From contig CAVPXF010000026.1 of assembly GCA_963709655.1 (NCBI GenBank), positions 372,001 to 436,000 on the forward strand: a DNA stretch of 64,000 nt, given 5' to 3'. Below are positions 35,533 to 44,574 of the stretch, in pieces. The stretch comes from Roseiarcus sp963709655. GTDB lineage: Bacteria; Pseudomonadota; Alphaproteobacteria; Rhizobiales; Beijerinckiaceae. The translations under genes and the position numbers were made by a program. The notes under the pieces are model-generated. The model made no database searches. It saw only the letters and a program-made list of their open reading frames with translations, and was not told the origin of the DNA. Position 1 is the stretch's first letter. Each line of letters opens with the position of its first letter.

Positions 35533-36162
35533 CTACGCACGCACGCGCGCGGCCTCGACAATGCGCTCGGCCGCCGCGACCGCCGCCTCGATGCTCAGGG
35601 GGGTCGTGTCGAGCCGGACGGCGTCTTCCGCCGCACGCAGCGGCGCCGCAGACCGCCCGGAATCGCGGGCGTCGCGCTTGAGAATATCGGCCAAAATCAC
35701 GGCGTAGTCGGCCCGTTCGCCGCGTTGGGCGAGTTCGAGCGCCCGGCGCTGGGCGCGCGTCGAGGCGCTCGCGGTCACGAAAATTTTGACGTCGGCGGTC
35801 GGGCATACGACGGTGCCGATGTCGCGGCCGTCGAGCACCGCACCGCCGGGCCTCCCGGCGAAGGCCCGTTGCCCCTCGATGAGCGCCTCACGCACCCCGG
35901 GCATGGCGGCGACGACCGAGGCCGCCTCGGCCATGTCGCGGCTGCGAAGCGCCTGTTCGTCGAAATCGGTGAGGCCAAGCCCCCGGGCCGCCGCGACCGC
36001 AGCGCGCTCATCGTAGAGGTCGCGGTCCGCGCCGATCAGCGCCGCCGCGGTCGCGCGATAGAGGAGCCCGGTGTCCAGATGCGGCAGGCCGTAACGCGCG
36101 GCGAGGCGCCGGGCGATCGTGCCCTTGCCTGACGCTGCCGGGCCGTCGATGGCGATGATCAT
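35533..36162 (-). CDS. cmk: cytidylate kinase
   Basis: Cmk phosphorylates CMP and dCMP. The 209-residue protein has the P-loop IDGPAASGKGT at residues 5-15, the nucleotide-binding YGLPHLDTGLLYRA segment, the VLDGRDIGTVVCP loop, and the LID block ERADYAVILADILKRDARDS. It lacks the usual aroA and rpsA neighbours. It is convergent with merR. Confidence 0.94.
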   Translation of the reverse strand: MIIAIDGPAASGKGTIARRLAARYGLPHLDTGLLYRATAAALIGADRDLYDERAAVAAARGLGLTDFDEQALRSRDMAEAASVVAAMPGVREALIEGQRAFAGRPGGAVLDGRDIGTVVCPTADVKIFVTASASTRAQRRALELAQRGERADYAVILADILKRDARDSGRSAAPLRAAEDAVRLDTTPLSIEAAVAAAERIVEAARVRA

Positions 36163-36374
36163 CCCGCGCGCTCAATCCCTCGTGGCCGATCCGGAAAGGG
36201 CTCTTAAAACCCCGTCGCGTCGCTGTCGAGCGGCCGCCGCGGCCGGCGCAGGGAAGCGAAAGCGGCGCTCGCCTCGGGCCTGCCCGCGGCGGCGCTTGGC
36301 GGGAGCCTGACCCAAAGCTAAGGTGACAACCATGCGACGGCGTCCGAACTCCCGGCTGCCTCGGGAGGACGTCC

Positions 36375-37589
36375 ATGAACCTGACAGGACAGCAGATCCG
36401 CACGATTGTCGCGGCCTACCTCGGGTGGACCCTCGACGCGTTCGATTTCTTCGTGCTGACCTTCGTCATCAAGGACATCGCCAAGGAGTTCGGGGTCGAG
36501 GTGTCGGCCGTCGCCTATGCGCTTTTTCTCACCCTGGCCATGCGCTTCGTCGGCGCCTTCATCTTCGGCCGCATCGGCGACCGCTGGGGCCGCAAGCCCG
36601 CGCTGATGCTGGACATTTTGTGCTATTCGATCATTGGCGCCGCGGCGGCTTTCTCGCCCAACCTGACCGTATTCCTGATCCTGCGGGCCCTGTTCGGCGT
36701 CGCCATGGGCGGCGAATGGGGCCTCGGCAGTTCGCTGGCCATGGAGTCAATCCCGCCGCAGTCGCGAGGCATCGTCTCGGGCGTCCTGCAATGCGGCTAT
36801 CCGAGCGGCTTTCTCCTGGCGGCGATCGCCTACGGGCTCCTCTATGGCCACAGATTTGGCGACTTGGTCTTCGACTGGCGCGCGATGTTCCTGCTCAGCG
36901 TCCTGCCGGCTCTCGTCGTGCTGTTCATCCGCTCGGCGGTGCCCGAGTTGCCGGCCTTCGAGGCCTCGCAATCCCACGAGAAGCCCAACCTCTGGGCGAC
37001 GGTCGCGCAGAATTGGGGTCTCGTGATCTACATGGTCGTGCTGATGATGGCCTTCAACCTGTTCAGCCACGGCACGCAGGACCTCTATCCGACCTTCCTG
37101 CAAAAGCAGCACAAGTTCGACCCGGCGACCGTGAGCTGGATCGCGATCGTCGCCAACATCGGCGCGATCGTCGGCGGCCTGAGCTTCGGCCACATCTCCG
37201 AGCGCATCGGCCGGGTCAACGCCATCACCGTCGCCGCCCTGATCGCCCTGCCGGCGCTGCCGCTCTGGGCCTATTCGACCACGCCCGTCATGCTCGCCGT
37301 CGGCGCCTTCATTATGCAAATCGCCGTGCAGGGCGCCTGGGGCGTCGTCCCAGCCCATCTCAACGAACTCTCGCCCGGCGCGGCGCGCGCCACCATCCCC
37401 GCCTTCGTCTACCAGGCCGGCAACTTCCTCGCCTCCTACAACGGTCCGTTCCAGGCCAGGATCGCCGAGGCCAACGGCGGCGACTACGCCTTCGCGCTGG
37501 CGCTGCTGGCGGGGACCGTCGCCATCGCCATCGCCATCATCATTCGCTTCAGCCCGGAGCGGCGCGGCGAACTGCTGACAGCGCACTGA
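36375..37589 (+). CDS. major facilitator superfamily transporter (carboxylate/sugar-acid type)
   Basis: The 404-residue protein has 12 predicted membrane segments. The MFS loop motif GRIGDRWGRKPALM lies after helix 2, and LRALFGVAMGGEWGLGSSLA is the strong signature of the lactate/sialate (JEN/NanT-like) branch. FDFFVLTFVIKDIAKEFGV at the start agrees. ATG 36375 has AGGACG about 6 bases upstream. It stands alone; the substrate cannot be named from the sequence. Confidence 0.87.
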   Translation: MNLTGQQIRTIVAAYLGWTLDAFDFFVLTFVIKDIAKEFGVEVSAVAYALFLTLAMRFVGAFIFGRIGDRWGRKPALMLDILCYSIIGAAAAFSPNLTVFLILRALFGVAMGGEWGLGSSLAMESIPPQSRGIVSGVLQCGYPSGFLLAAIAYGLLYGHRFGDLVFDWRAMFLLSVLPALVVLFIRSAVPELPAFEASQSHEKPNLWATVAQNWGLVIYMVVLMMAFNLFSHGTQDLYPTFLQKQHKFDPATVSWIAIVANIGAIVGGLSFGHISERIGRVNAITVAALIALPALPLWAYSTTPVMLAVGAFIMQIAVQGAWGVVPAHLNELSPGAARATIPAFVYQAGNFLASYNGPFQARIAEANGGDYAFALALLAGTVAIAIAIIIRFSPERRGELLTAH

Positions 37590-37796
37590 GGGGCGGTTTG
37601 CTGTGCCGCGCAAAGCCGGTCACAAGGCGAGTGTTGCCGTTTTGCCACATAGCCCGGCAAATCGCCCCCGCTCGCGCCCGCGTCACGCGAAAGTCTATGT
37701 TGCGTTGCACAATCCCAGTTCGCGCTCTCAACAGCGGCGTACTTCTTTCGCCGTCAGGATTTGGTGTGTCCAGGCAGGCCAACAGAGGGGACTTCA

Positions 37797-38144
37797 ATGA
37801 CGACAAGTTCGGGAAGGGTCTTTGCCGTGATCATTGAGCGAAATGGACAAGAACTCGCGCGGGACGTCCTCCAAATCGACGGCGCCGCGGACGCTCGTCG
37901 CAGACTCATGCAGCTTGTGAGGCGCCATGAGATCGACCCCTTCGATGAGCCGATCAATTGCCGAGTTCGAGGAGATCTCCGAATAGGCCGCGTCACCGAC
38001 GGCGCGCCACTCCCACCGAGCGCGCCTCCCCGCCATCGAAACCGCGATCCGGGTCAAGTCAAGGCCCTCCGAGACAAGAGCGCTCGGCGTGCAGCTCCCA
38101 AGCCGGGGCCGCTGTGGCAAGTCGCTCGTCCTTCGGCAAGCTGA
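37797..38144 (+). CDS. small hypothetical protein whose 3' end runs into a repeat
   Basis: The 115-residue frame has a convincing first 65 residues (RVFAVIIERNGQELARDVLQ, RRLMQLVRRHEIDPFDEPIN) and a GAGGGG tract 8 bases before ATG 37797. The tail is basic and proline-rich and ends inside GCTCGTCCTTCGGCAAGCTG, a repeat-like sequence, so the original C-terminus may be lost. No family is recognised. Confidence 0.45.
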   Translation: MTTSSGRVFAVIIERNGQELARDVLQIDGAADARRRLMQLVRRHEIDPFDEPINCRVRGDLRIGRVTDGAPLPPSAPPRHRNRDPGQVKALRDKSARRAAPKPGPLWQVARPSAS

Positions 38145-38200
38145 GGACGGGGCGAAGGGGCCGGAGCGCGACGGAAAGCGCCGAGCCCGGACGGTCGCGC

Positions 38201-39385
38201 TCATCGGGATCGCTCGGATGCAGCCCGAGCTTCTGGCAGGACGCCCATCAGTTCGCCGATCCGCTGGGTCGCCTTGAGGCCGCTGCCGGTCAGCACAATG
38301 ACCGTCGTTTCCCCGGGATTCACGTCCCTCGAGTTCAGAAGTTTGCCCAACGCGGCGGCTGCGCTGGCCGAGGTCGGCTCGACGTAGAGGCCCGTCCGGG
38401 CAAGCTCGGCATGCGCGGCCTCAATCTCGCTTTCCGACACGGCGACCGTTCTGCCGCCCGACCGGCGCAAGGCCGCGAGCGCTTCGCGCCAGCGCACCGG
38501 CTTTACGATCGAAGTTCCCTCCGCGATGGTGGGTTTCGCCTCGATGACTGCCAGTTCGTCGCCGCCGGTCAGGAAAGTCGCGTGCAGAGGCGCGCAGTTC
38601 TCCGGTTGCACGGCAAATAGCCGCGGCAGCCGGCTGATCTCGCCCCGGCGCATGAGTTCGCAGAAACCAATGTCGCAGCCCAGGACGTTGCTGCCCGCGC
38701 CTGTCGGAATGATGACGTTGTCGGGCGCTCTGAACCCGAGGTCCTCCCAAAGCTCGTAGGCGAGGGTTTTTGTGCCTTGGAGGAACAAGGCCTGCCAGTT
38801 GTGGCTGGCGTAGAAGATGTCTTTCGCCTGTCGCTCGGCGGCGTCCGCCGTGTCCTGTCGCGTGCCCGCAATCAGCTCGGTCTCAGCGCCATAGGCGCGC
38901 ATCTGCACCGACTTGCCGGATTGGGTCGCGGCGGGAACCAGAATCTTCGCCCGCATGCCTGCGGCCGCCGCATAAGCCGCAATCGCGGCGCCGCCATTGC
39001 CCGAACTGTCCTCGAGCACGCGGTCGATCCCTTGTTGCCTGAGCGTCGAGATCATCACGGCCGCGCCGCGATCCTTGAAACTGCCGGTCGGCGCGAACCA
39101 TTCCAGCTTGAAGTGTGCGCGGCCGCCGCGCCAGCCCCGCTCGATGAGCGGCGTCAGGCCTTCGCCCATCGTCACGGGGTCCTTGATCGACACCGGGAAG
39201 GATGCGGCGTAGCGCCAGAGCGAGCGTCGCGAGGTGTCGATGTCGTCCCTCCCGATCCCCATCAGCAGGGTAATCGTCAGGGGGCCGCCCGAGTTGGCGC
39301 GCCAACGCGGCTCGTCGAGCGGATAGGTTTGGCCGGTCCGAGGGTCGACGTAGGCGGGCTGAGCCGGAACGGGTTCCAATCGCAT
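38201..39385 (-). CDS. threonine synthase-like PLP enzyme
   Basis: The 394-residue fold-type II PLP protein has the cofactor lysine in APTGSFKDRGAAVM, the SSGNGGAAIAAYAAAAGM phosphate-binding run, and IIPTGAGSNVLG. It resembles threonine synthase (phosphohomoserine to threonine), but related deaminases share these motifs. I start at ATG 39385 with AGGAAGGA upstream rather than the open frame to 39517. It lies next to the TetR gene, convergent with the small gene at 37797. Confidence 0.8.
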   Translation of the reverse strand: MRLEPVPAQPAYVDPRTGQTYPLDEPRWRANSGGPLTITLLMGIGRDDIDTSRRSLWRYAASFPVSIKDPVTMGEGLTPLIERGWRGGRAHFKLEWFAPTGSFKDRGAAVMISTLRQQGIDRVLEDSSGNGGAAIAAYAAAAGMRAKILVPAATQSGKSVQMRAYGAETELIAGTRQDTADAAERQAKDIFYASHNWQALFLQGTKTLAYELWEDLGFRAPDNVIIPTGAGSNVLGCDIGFCELMRRGEISRLPRLFAVQPENCAPLHATFLTGGDELAVIEAKPTIAEGTSIVKPVRWREALAALRRSGGRTVAVSESEIEAAHAELARTGLYVEPTSASAAAALGKLLNSRDVNPGETTVIVLTGSGLKATQRIGELMGVLPEARAASERSR

Positions 39386-39497
39386 CAAGGTCCTTCCTGA
39401 AAGCCGAGGCGTCCCCGAGCCGTTCGCGCGCGACTTAAAGGCGCTGAATGGCGAAGCCGGGGCCATTTCCGCCAGCGGGTTGGCGCCCGCGCGTCGT

Positions 39498-40149
39498 TCA
39501 GCCTCTGTCGGTCTCATGTGTCTGCATTGGGAGAGCGGCTTTTGGATCGTGCGCCGCCACGTAGGCGAGAGCCATCTCGAACGCTGCTTCCAAGGGCCAA
39601 TTGGACTTCTCGCCTTTCGAAAGCATCAGACCCCCCTGTACGGCGGCCAGGACAGCGAGCGCAATGCCGGCAGGATCGGCGTCGCTCGACAGTTCGCCGC
39701 GCTCCCTCATCTTGACCAGTCCCGCCTCGATCTGTCTTCGCCACGTCTCGAGCCCATGCCCCACGGCATTTTGCGCGCCCTTGGCGCTCTGCGGCAATTG
39801 GTAGACAAGCGCGCCCAAAGGGCAGCCGTCCTGACTGTTCAGCGCGAGGACCGCGTCCCGCCAGCGGCGCAAGCCGTCGAGCGAATTGAACGAGTTCGAG
39901 CAATTGCCCATGCGTATCGAGCACGCGCCGTGTCTGCAGTTCAGCGGCCTCGCGCAAAAGCGCGTCCTTGTCGGCGAAGTAATGATAGAGCTGGGACTTG
40001 CTGGCGCCGCTTGCCTCCATGACGTCGTCGAGGCTCGTCATGCCGGCGCCCTTTTTCCAAACGAGATCGGCGGCCGCCGAGACGATTCGTTCGCGCGTCG
40101 CCGCTCCGCGGGCCGTGAACCGGCGAGCCTTGGCGGTTCCTGACGTCAT
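39498..40149 (-). CDS. TetR family repressor, interrupted by a frameshift
   Basis: From ATG 40149 the N-terminus has a TetR helix-turn-helix: TRERIVSAAADLVWKKGAGM, TSLDDVMEASGASKSQLYHY and FADKDALLREA. After LDTHGQLLEL (about 39890) the ligand-binding domain continues in another frame (SLDGLRRWRDAVLALNSQDG, LETWRRQIEAGLVKMRERGE) to the stop at 39498. One base difference would restore a protein of about 215 residues. It is divergent from the redoxin gene, with two palindromes in the shared promoter. Confidence 0.8.
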
Positions 40150-40169
40150 GACAGTTTCGATACAATAAT

Positions 40170-40218
40170 TGGACTTGACAGTCCACTTTTTCTCCTGCCA
40201 ACTGGACCGATCAGTCCA
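40170..40218. promoter_or_regulatory. double TetR operator between tetR and redoxin gene
   Basis: TGGACTTGACAGTCCA (40170-40185) and TGGACCGATCAGTCCA (40203-40218) are two inverted repeats with the same TGGAC/GTCCA arms, 33 bp apart centre to centre, about three helical turns. The second ends 15 bases before the redoxin ATG. They are probably bound by the adjacent TetR protein, repressing both directions. Confidence 0.75.
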
Positions 40219-40233
40219 CATTGGGAGATCCAT

Positions 40234-40713
40234 ATGCCGCGTCTTGACAACGGAAACATTTTTCCCCGCCTCTCCATCGCCAAGGTCGGCGGCGGGACCC
40301 TCACCCTGTCCGAGGACCTCAAGGGCTCATTCGGGGTGGTCCTGATCTACCGCGGAGCCTGGTGTCCTTACTGCAATGCGCAGCTCGCCGCGTTCGAGCG
40401 GCTGAGCGCCAAGCTCGCTGACGGCGGCGTCAAGGCAGCGGCGTTTTCCGTGGATGACGAGGCGACGACCGCGGCCCTCGTCGACAAGCACCGGATCCAC
40501 TACCCCGTCGGCTTCGGCGCGGACGCTGACGCCGTCGCCGCGGCGACCGGCGCCTATGTGAACGCCGACCCCCGCTACCTGCAGTCGACCGGCTTCGTCC
40601 TCGCGCCCGACGGCGCGATCATCACCGCGGTCTACTCGTCCGGCGCGATAGGGCGTCTCGTCCCTGAAGACGTCGCCGGCCTAGTCGCCTATATCAAGTC
40701 GAAGGCGAATTGA
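40234..40713 (+). CDS. redoxin / AhpC-TSA family peroxiredoxin-like protein
   Basis: The 159-residue thioredoxin-fold protein has the active site GAWCPYCNAQLAAFE (Cys near residues 44 and 47), the FSVDDEATTAALVDKH segment, and a cis-Pro-like loop before GFVLAPDGAI. The CPYC dithiol suggests a thiol-disulfide oxidoreductase or peroxidase in the cytoplasm. It lies immediately after the TetR operators and is followed by a glutathione transferase, so the operon probably answers electrophile or oxidant stress. Confidence 0.85.
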   Translation: MPRLDNGNIFPRLSIAKVGGGTLTLSEDLKGSFGVVLIYRGAWCPYCNAQLAAFERLSAKLADGGVKAAAFSVDDEATTAALVDKHRIHYPVGFGADADAVAAATGAYVNADPRYLQSTGFVLAPDGAIITAVYSSGAIGRLVPEDVAGLVAYIKSKAN

Positions 40714-40783
40714 GGGGGCTTTGGGCTCGACCCCGGCGGCCGGAGCCGCTCAACCCTCGGGAACCGACAAAAAGGAATTGGGA

Positions 40784-41488
40784 ATGATCCGCTTCTACTA
40801 TCATCCGACGCCAAATCCGGCCAAAGTCGCGCTTTTCCTCGAGGAAACGGGCCTGCCCTACGAGGTCGTCCCGGTCGATACCCGAAAGGGGGAGCAGCAC
40901 GCGGCCGCCTTCCGGGCGATCAACCCCAATGGCAAGGTTCCCGCCATCGTGGACACCGAGGGTCCCGGCGGCAAGCCGGCGCGGGTTTTCGATTCGACCG
41001 CGATCCTAATCTACCTTGCCGAGAAGACCGGTCAGTTTCTCGGCGCTTCGCCCGATCGGCCCGAGCTTCTCTCCTGGCTCCTGTTCATCGCCTCCGGCCT
41101 TGGCCCGTTTTCTGGCCAAGCCGTTCACTTCCAGTCGGCGGCGCCGGAAGGCCTGGCCTACGCCGTCAACCGATACCGTCGAGAGGCCGAGCGTCATTAC
41201 GAGGTCCTCGATGAGCATCTGGCCGGCCGCGCGTATATCGTGGGCGACGGGTACACGATCGCCGACATGTCCGCCTGGGGCTGGCTCGACCGGGCCTCCC
41301 GCGTCCGCGCGGGAGAGGCCGATCCGCTCGGCGACTTCCCCAATCTCAAGCGTCTGTTCGAGACCGTCGAGGCCCGGCCGGCCGTCGCCCGCGCGCGTGC
41401 GGTGGGCAAGGATCACCCGTTCAAGACCACAGTCGACGAAGAAGCCAGTCGGGCCCTCTTCCCCTCGAACTATCCCCGGCAGGCGTAG
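40784..41488 (+). CDS. glutathione S-transferase
   Basis: The 234-residue protein has an N-terminal thioredoxin domain (FYYHPTPNPAKVALFLEETG; NPNGKVPAIVD; the FDSTAILIYLAEKTG gamma-binding loop) and an all-helical C-terminal domain with YIVGDGYTIADMSAWGWLDR. It conjugates glutathione to electrophiles. ATG 40784 is preceded by AAAGGAATTGGGA. It lies 70 bases after the redoxin gene. Confidence 0.9.
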   Translation: MIRFYYHPTPNPAKVALFLEETGLPYEVVPVDTRKGEQHAAAFRAINPNGKVPAIVDTEGPGGKPARVFDSTAILIYLAEKTGQFLGASPDRPELLSWLLFIASGLGPFSGQAVHFQSAAPEGLAYAVNRYRREAERHYEVLDEHLAGRAYIVGDGYTIADMSAWGWLDRASRVRAGEADPLGDFPNLKRLFETVEARPAVARARAVGKDHPFKTTVDEEASRALFPSNYPRQA

Positions 41489-42097
41489 GCGGCGGCTTGC
41501 CGGGATGATCTTAAGGATCGAACCGGTTCGAAGGCCCTTCGACGCCGCGTTTCATCGCTGGCGCAGAGCGCGCCGCCAAAGCCTTGGCGGGTTCCGGCAA
41601 TTGAATTCCTGATCGCCCATTCCGCCATGCCGGGTCGGCGCGCGCTCCCATGGGGCTCGGATTGGTCCTTGCAGCGCGGCGGCGTTCGTCCGTTGCCAGC
41701 CGCTTGGGCCCGCCGAAGGGCAAGGGCGTATGAGCAAAGCATTGGCGGACCGATCAGCCGAATCGCCGGCGAGAGAACAAATCATGGACATTGGCTGAAA
41801 TCGGGGCTATGATTTGGTCTTGCGGTTGGAAGAACCGCTCATCGGCGGCGTCGCCGCCGCCATTGAAACCGTGCATGATCAAAGAATTGCATGAACAGCG
41901 GCCGCTCGCGTCGGCTGGAACCTTGGCGCTGGCGCTCCTGCCATCCTCCTGCGTGTGGGGACCCAGAGTCGCGGCTCCGACGGCCGCCGCGTCGTCGCGC
42001 ACGCCGGCCCCCGCTCTCAATCCGGTGATCGGGCGCTCGCGTCGCCTATCGGCAGGCCCGCGCGCCCGATCGCCAATTGCGACGCTCGCCGCCGTGG

Positions 42098-42117
42098 ATG
42101 CCCGCGTTCGCGGGCAT
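42098..42117. repeat. REP-like 20-bp palindrome
   Basis: ATGCCCGCG-TT-CGCGGGCAT is a perfect hairpin of 9-bp arms. It translates to the VMPANAGIH string common to repeat elements in many proteobacteria. Confidence 0.7.
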
Positions 42118-42150
42118 GACAACGTTGGCAGTTACGGAGAATCGGAAAAG

Positions 42151-42196
42151 GCGCCCCAAACCCTTGAAAAGGCTCAAAACCGACTCGAAAATGGCG
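42151..42196 (-). repeat. dispersed TTTTCAAGG repeat
   Basis: Minus strand: CATTTTCGAGTCGG, then TTTTGAGCC, then TTTTCAAGGGTTTGGGGCGC. It is almost identical to 42431-42470 in the core of about 25 bases. Confidence 0.65.
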
Positions 42197-42310
42197 CCGC
42201 GGTTCAGGCTGGCGGGAAGTCGCAGGCCGCGGCCCTCGCCGGCGACGTCCCGGAACCTCGTCGAGGCGGCGCCGCGCGACGTAACAGGGGCGCGGGCCGA
42301 GGCGACCGCC

Positions 42311-42390
42311 CGTAACTCCCAAGCCGGGCTGCCATGAAAGGACCTCATCCTGATCCACGGGCTCGACCAGGGGATCAGGACGAGGAGAGA
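42311..42390 (+). repeat. palindromic unit of the composite repeat
   Basis: GTAACTCCCAAGCCGGGCTG followed by CCATGAAAGGACCTCATCC, then the imperfect inverted pair CTGATCC / GGATCAG. The same order occurs at 50585-50650 and 50770-50835. Confidence 0.6.
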
Positions 42391-42430
42391 AGGGACCGGC
42401 TTGGGAGTTGCTTCGGCCCGGAAAAGTCAA

Positions 42431-42470
42431 CGCAACCCCTTGAAAAGGCTCAAAACCGGCTCGGCAATGG
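42431..42470 (-). repeat. dispersed TTTTCAAGG repeat
   Basis: Minus strand: CCATTGCCGAGCCGG, then TTTTGAGCC, then TTTTCAAGGGGTTGCG. It ends 37 bases from the patatin stop. Confidence 0.65.
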
Positions 42471-42506
42471 CGAGGTGTTTGCGGACCTCTCAGCCCACGC
42501 GGAGAC

Positions 42507-43604
42507 CTACGACTTCGCCGCAGCCGCGCCCTCGATCGGAGTCTTGGTCGGCTCGCGTTTCAGGGTCTGGTCGATGTCGAGGGTGCTCTCGACGCCGATC
42601 GAGCTATAGTGCCGCTCGAGCCAGGCCTTCGCGTCGGCCCGACCGAGGTCGCGGAGCCGTTCGAGAAACGGCCACGACACGTCGAATTTGGTCGAGGCGG
42701 GGAAGTTTTCGAGCCGGCCCGCCCCACCGATGCGATGCAGCCGCTCGAGCCGGTAGCTCTCGCTTTTCAGCACGCCCGAGCGGATTAGGCGGGCGACGAA
42801 GTCGGCGGCGCGCAACTCGCCGAGAAGGCTGGCGTTGAAGGTGATCTCGTTCAGCCGGTTCATGATGTCTTCGGGCGTGCGCGGGATCGTGGCGCGCTCG
42901 ATCGGATTGATCTGGACGATGATCACGTCCCGGCAGGCCGTCTCGTAGAACAGCGGCCAGAGGGGGGGATTGCCAGCGTAACCGCCGTCCCAATAGGCCT
43001 CCTCGCCGATCTGAACCGCCTGGAACAGCTCCGGCAGGCAGGCCGAGGCCATGACGTGGTCGGCGGTCAGAACGCCTCGGCGAAAGATCTCGCCGCGGCC
43101 GGTCCTGACGTTGGTCGCCGCGACGAACAGCTGCGGCGTGTCGAAAGCGCGCAGGCGCTCGAAGTCGACCAGCGCCGCAAGATGGTCGAGCAACGGATTG
43201 AAATTGAACGGGTTCAGGGCGTAAGGGCTGGCGAATTGCGCCACCGCCTCCACCCAGGCGCCGAGAAACGCCGTTCCGGGCCAGACCACGCCCCAGGCCC
43301 GCAGCCAGGCGTCAATCAGCTTGCGCTGGGCGGGCGCGAGCGATCCCTCGGTCGAGACGGAGAGCCAGAACCTTTCCAGCTTCTCGCGCGCGCCCGCGCG
43401 TCCGCCCTCGGCGAGTCCCGCCGCATAGACCACAGCGTTGAAGGCGCCGGCGCTCGCGCCGCTGATCGCGCCGATCTCGATCCGATCGTCCTCGATCAGC
43501 GCGTCGAGCACCCCCCAAGCGTAGGCGCCGTGCGATCCCCCGCCCTGCAGGGCCAGGTTGACCGCCTTGCCATCGTCCTTGTCCAGACCGCCGGCGTCGT
43601 TCAC
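42507..43604 (-). CDS. patatin-like phospholipase
   Basis: The 365-residue lipid acyl hydrolase has the oxyanion loop LALQGGGSHGAYAWGVLD, the nucleophile in ISGASAGAFNAVVYAAG, and the dyad Asp in YWDGGYAGNPPLWPLF. GTG 43604 overlaps the bdhA stop (GTGA), so it is coupled to bdhA. This pairing recurs in Hyphomicrobiales and suggests a role with polyhydroxybutyrate granules or ketone metabolism, although that is inferred. Confidence 0.9.
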   Translation of the reverse strand: MNDAGGLDKDDGKAVNLALQGGGSHGAYAWGVLDALIEDDRIEIGAISGASAGAFNAVVYAAGLAEGGRAGAREKLERFWLSVSTEGSLAPAQRKLIDAWLRAWGVVWPGTAFLGAWVEAVAQFASPYALNPFNFNPLLDHLAALVDFERLRAFDTPQLFVAATNVRTGRGEIFRRGVLTADHVMASACLPELFQAVQIGEEAYWDGGYAGNPPLWPLFYETACRDVIIVQINPIERATIPRTPEDIMNRLNEITFNASLLGELRAADFVARLIRSGVLKSESYRLERLHRIGGAGRLENFPASTKFDVSWPFLERLRDLGRADAKAWLERHYSSIGVESTLDIDQTLKREPTKTPIEGAAAAKS

Positions 43605-44386
43605 GCCGCCGTCCAACCGCCATCGATCGAAATATTGGCGCCGGTAATCTGGGAGGCGGCGTCGGAACACAGGTAGATGGCCATGGCGGCGATCTGGTCG
43701 ACGGTGACGAACTGCTTGGTCGGCTGCGCGACCAGCATCACATCATTGATGACCTGGTCGCGCGTCAGATTGCGGGCCTTCATCGTATCGGGGATCTGGT
43801 TCTCGACCAGCGGCGTCCAGACATAGCCGGGCGAGATGCAATTGCAGGTGATCCCGAAGGTCGCCAGTTCGAGCGCGACCGTCTTGGTCAGGCCGGCAAT
43901 GCCGTGCTTGGCCGAGACGTAGGCCGACTTGAACGGCGAGGCGATGAGCGAGTGGGCGGAGGCCGTGTTGATGATGCGGCCCCACTTCTGCGCCTTCATG
44001 CCCGGCACTGCCGCGTGGATCGAATGGAAAGCCGACACGAGGTTGATGGCAATGATCGCGTGCCATTTCTCCGGCGGGAAGTCCTCGATGGGCGAGACGA
44101 ACTGGATGCCGGCGTTGTTGACCAGGATATCGACTGTGCCTAGCTTTTCGGCCGCGTCCTTGATCATCGCCTCCACTTCGTCGCCCTTGGACATGTCGGC
44201 GCCGTTGTAGACGCACTTGACCTTGAATTCGCGCTCGATCTTGGCGCGCTCGTCCTCGATCGCCTTCGGGTCGCCGAAGCCGTTGATCATGACGTCGGCG
44301 CCTTCCCTGGCGAAGCCCCGGGCGACTGCGAGGCCGATTCCGCTGGTGGAGCCGGTGACGACGGCGTGATGGTTTGCGAGCGACAT
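43601..44386 (-). CDS. bdhA: 3-hydroxybutyrate dehydrogenase
   Basis: BdhA interconverts 3-hydroxybutyrate and acetoacetate with NAD in polyhydroxybutyrate breakdown. The 261-residue short-chain dehydrogenase has TGSTSGIGLAVARGFAREGA, NNAGIQFVSPIEDFP, the active-site Ser and YVSAKHGIAGLTK (Tyr-x3-Lys), and the specific tail QITGANISIDGGWTAA. It heads the bdhA-patatin operon and is divergent from ispG. Confidence 0.93.
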   Translation of the reverse strand: MSLANHHAVVTGSTSGIGLAVARGFAREGADVMINGFGDPKAIEDERAKIEREFKVKCVYNGADMSKGDEVEAMIKDAAEKLGTVDILVNNAGIQFVSPIEDFPPEKWHAIIAINLVSAFHSIHAAVPGMKAQKWGRIINTASAHSLIASPFKSAYVSAKHGIAGLTKTVALELATFGITCNCISPGYVWTPLVENQIPDTMKARNLTRDQVINDVMLVAQPTKQFVTVDQIAAMAIYLCSDAASQITGANISIDGGWTAA

Positions 44387-44574
44387 ATGGCGATCCTCCA
44401 GAAAATGCCGTCGGGCGCCGGGCGTCTGACGGGCGCGGCTTGCGTAAATAGGTCATATTGCATTGCGATGAAGCATGCGAGTGGGCGAAGCGTCGCGGGT
44501 GACATTTCCGCCCGCCGGACCTACATGTTCGGGTATCAGCCGCGCGCGGATCCTGCCGCCTGAGGGATGTCTCG

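Larger units (their letters stand above)
41489..42506. other. 1-kb repeat-rich gap without a gene
   Basis: No frame shows family resemblance. The right half holds a REP-like palindrome (42098-42117), two copies of the TTTTCAAGG repeat (42151-42196 and 42431-42470) and one palindromic unit (42311-42390). The left half (41489-42060) has nothing I can identify. Confidence 0.55.
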
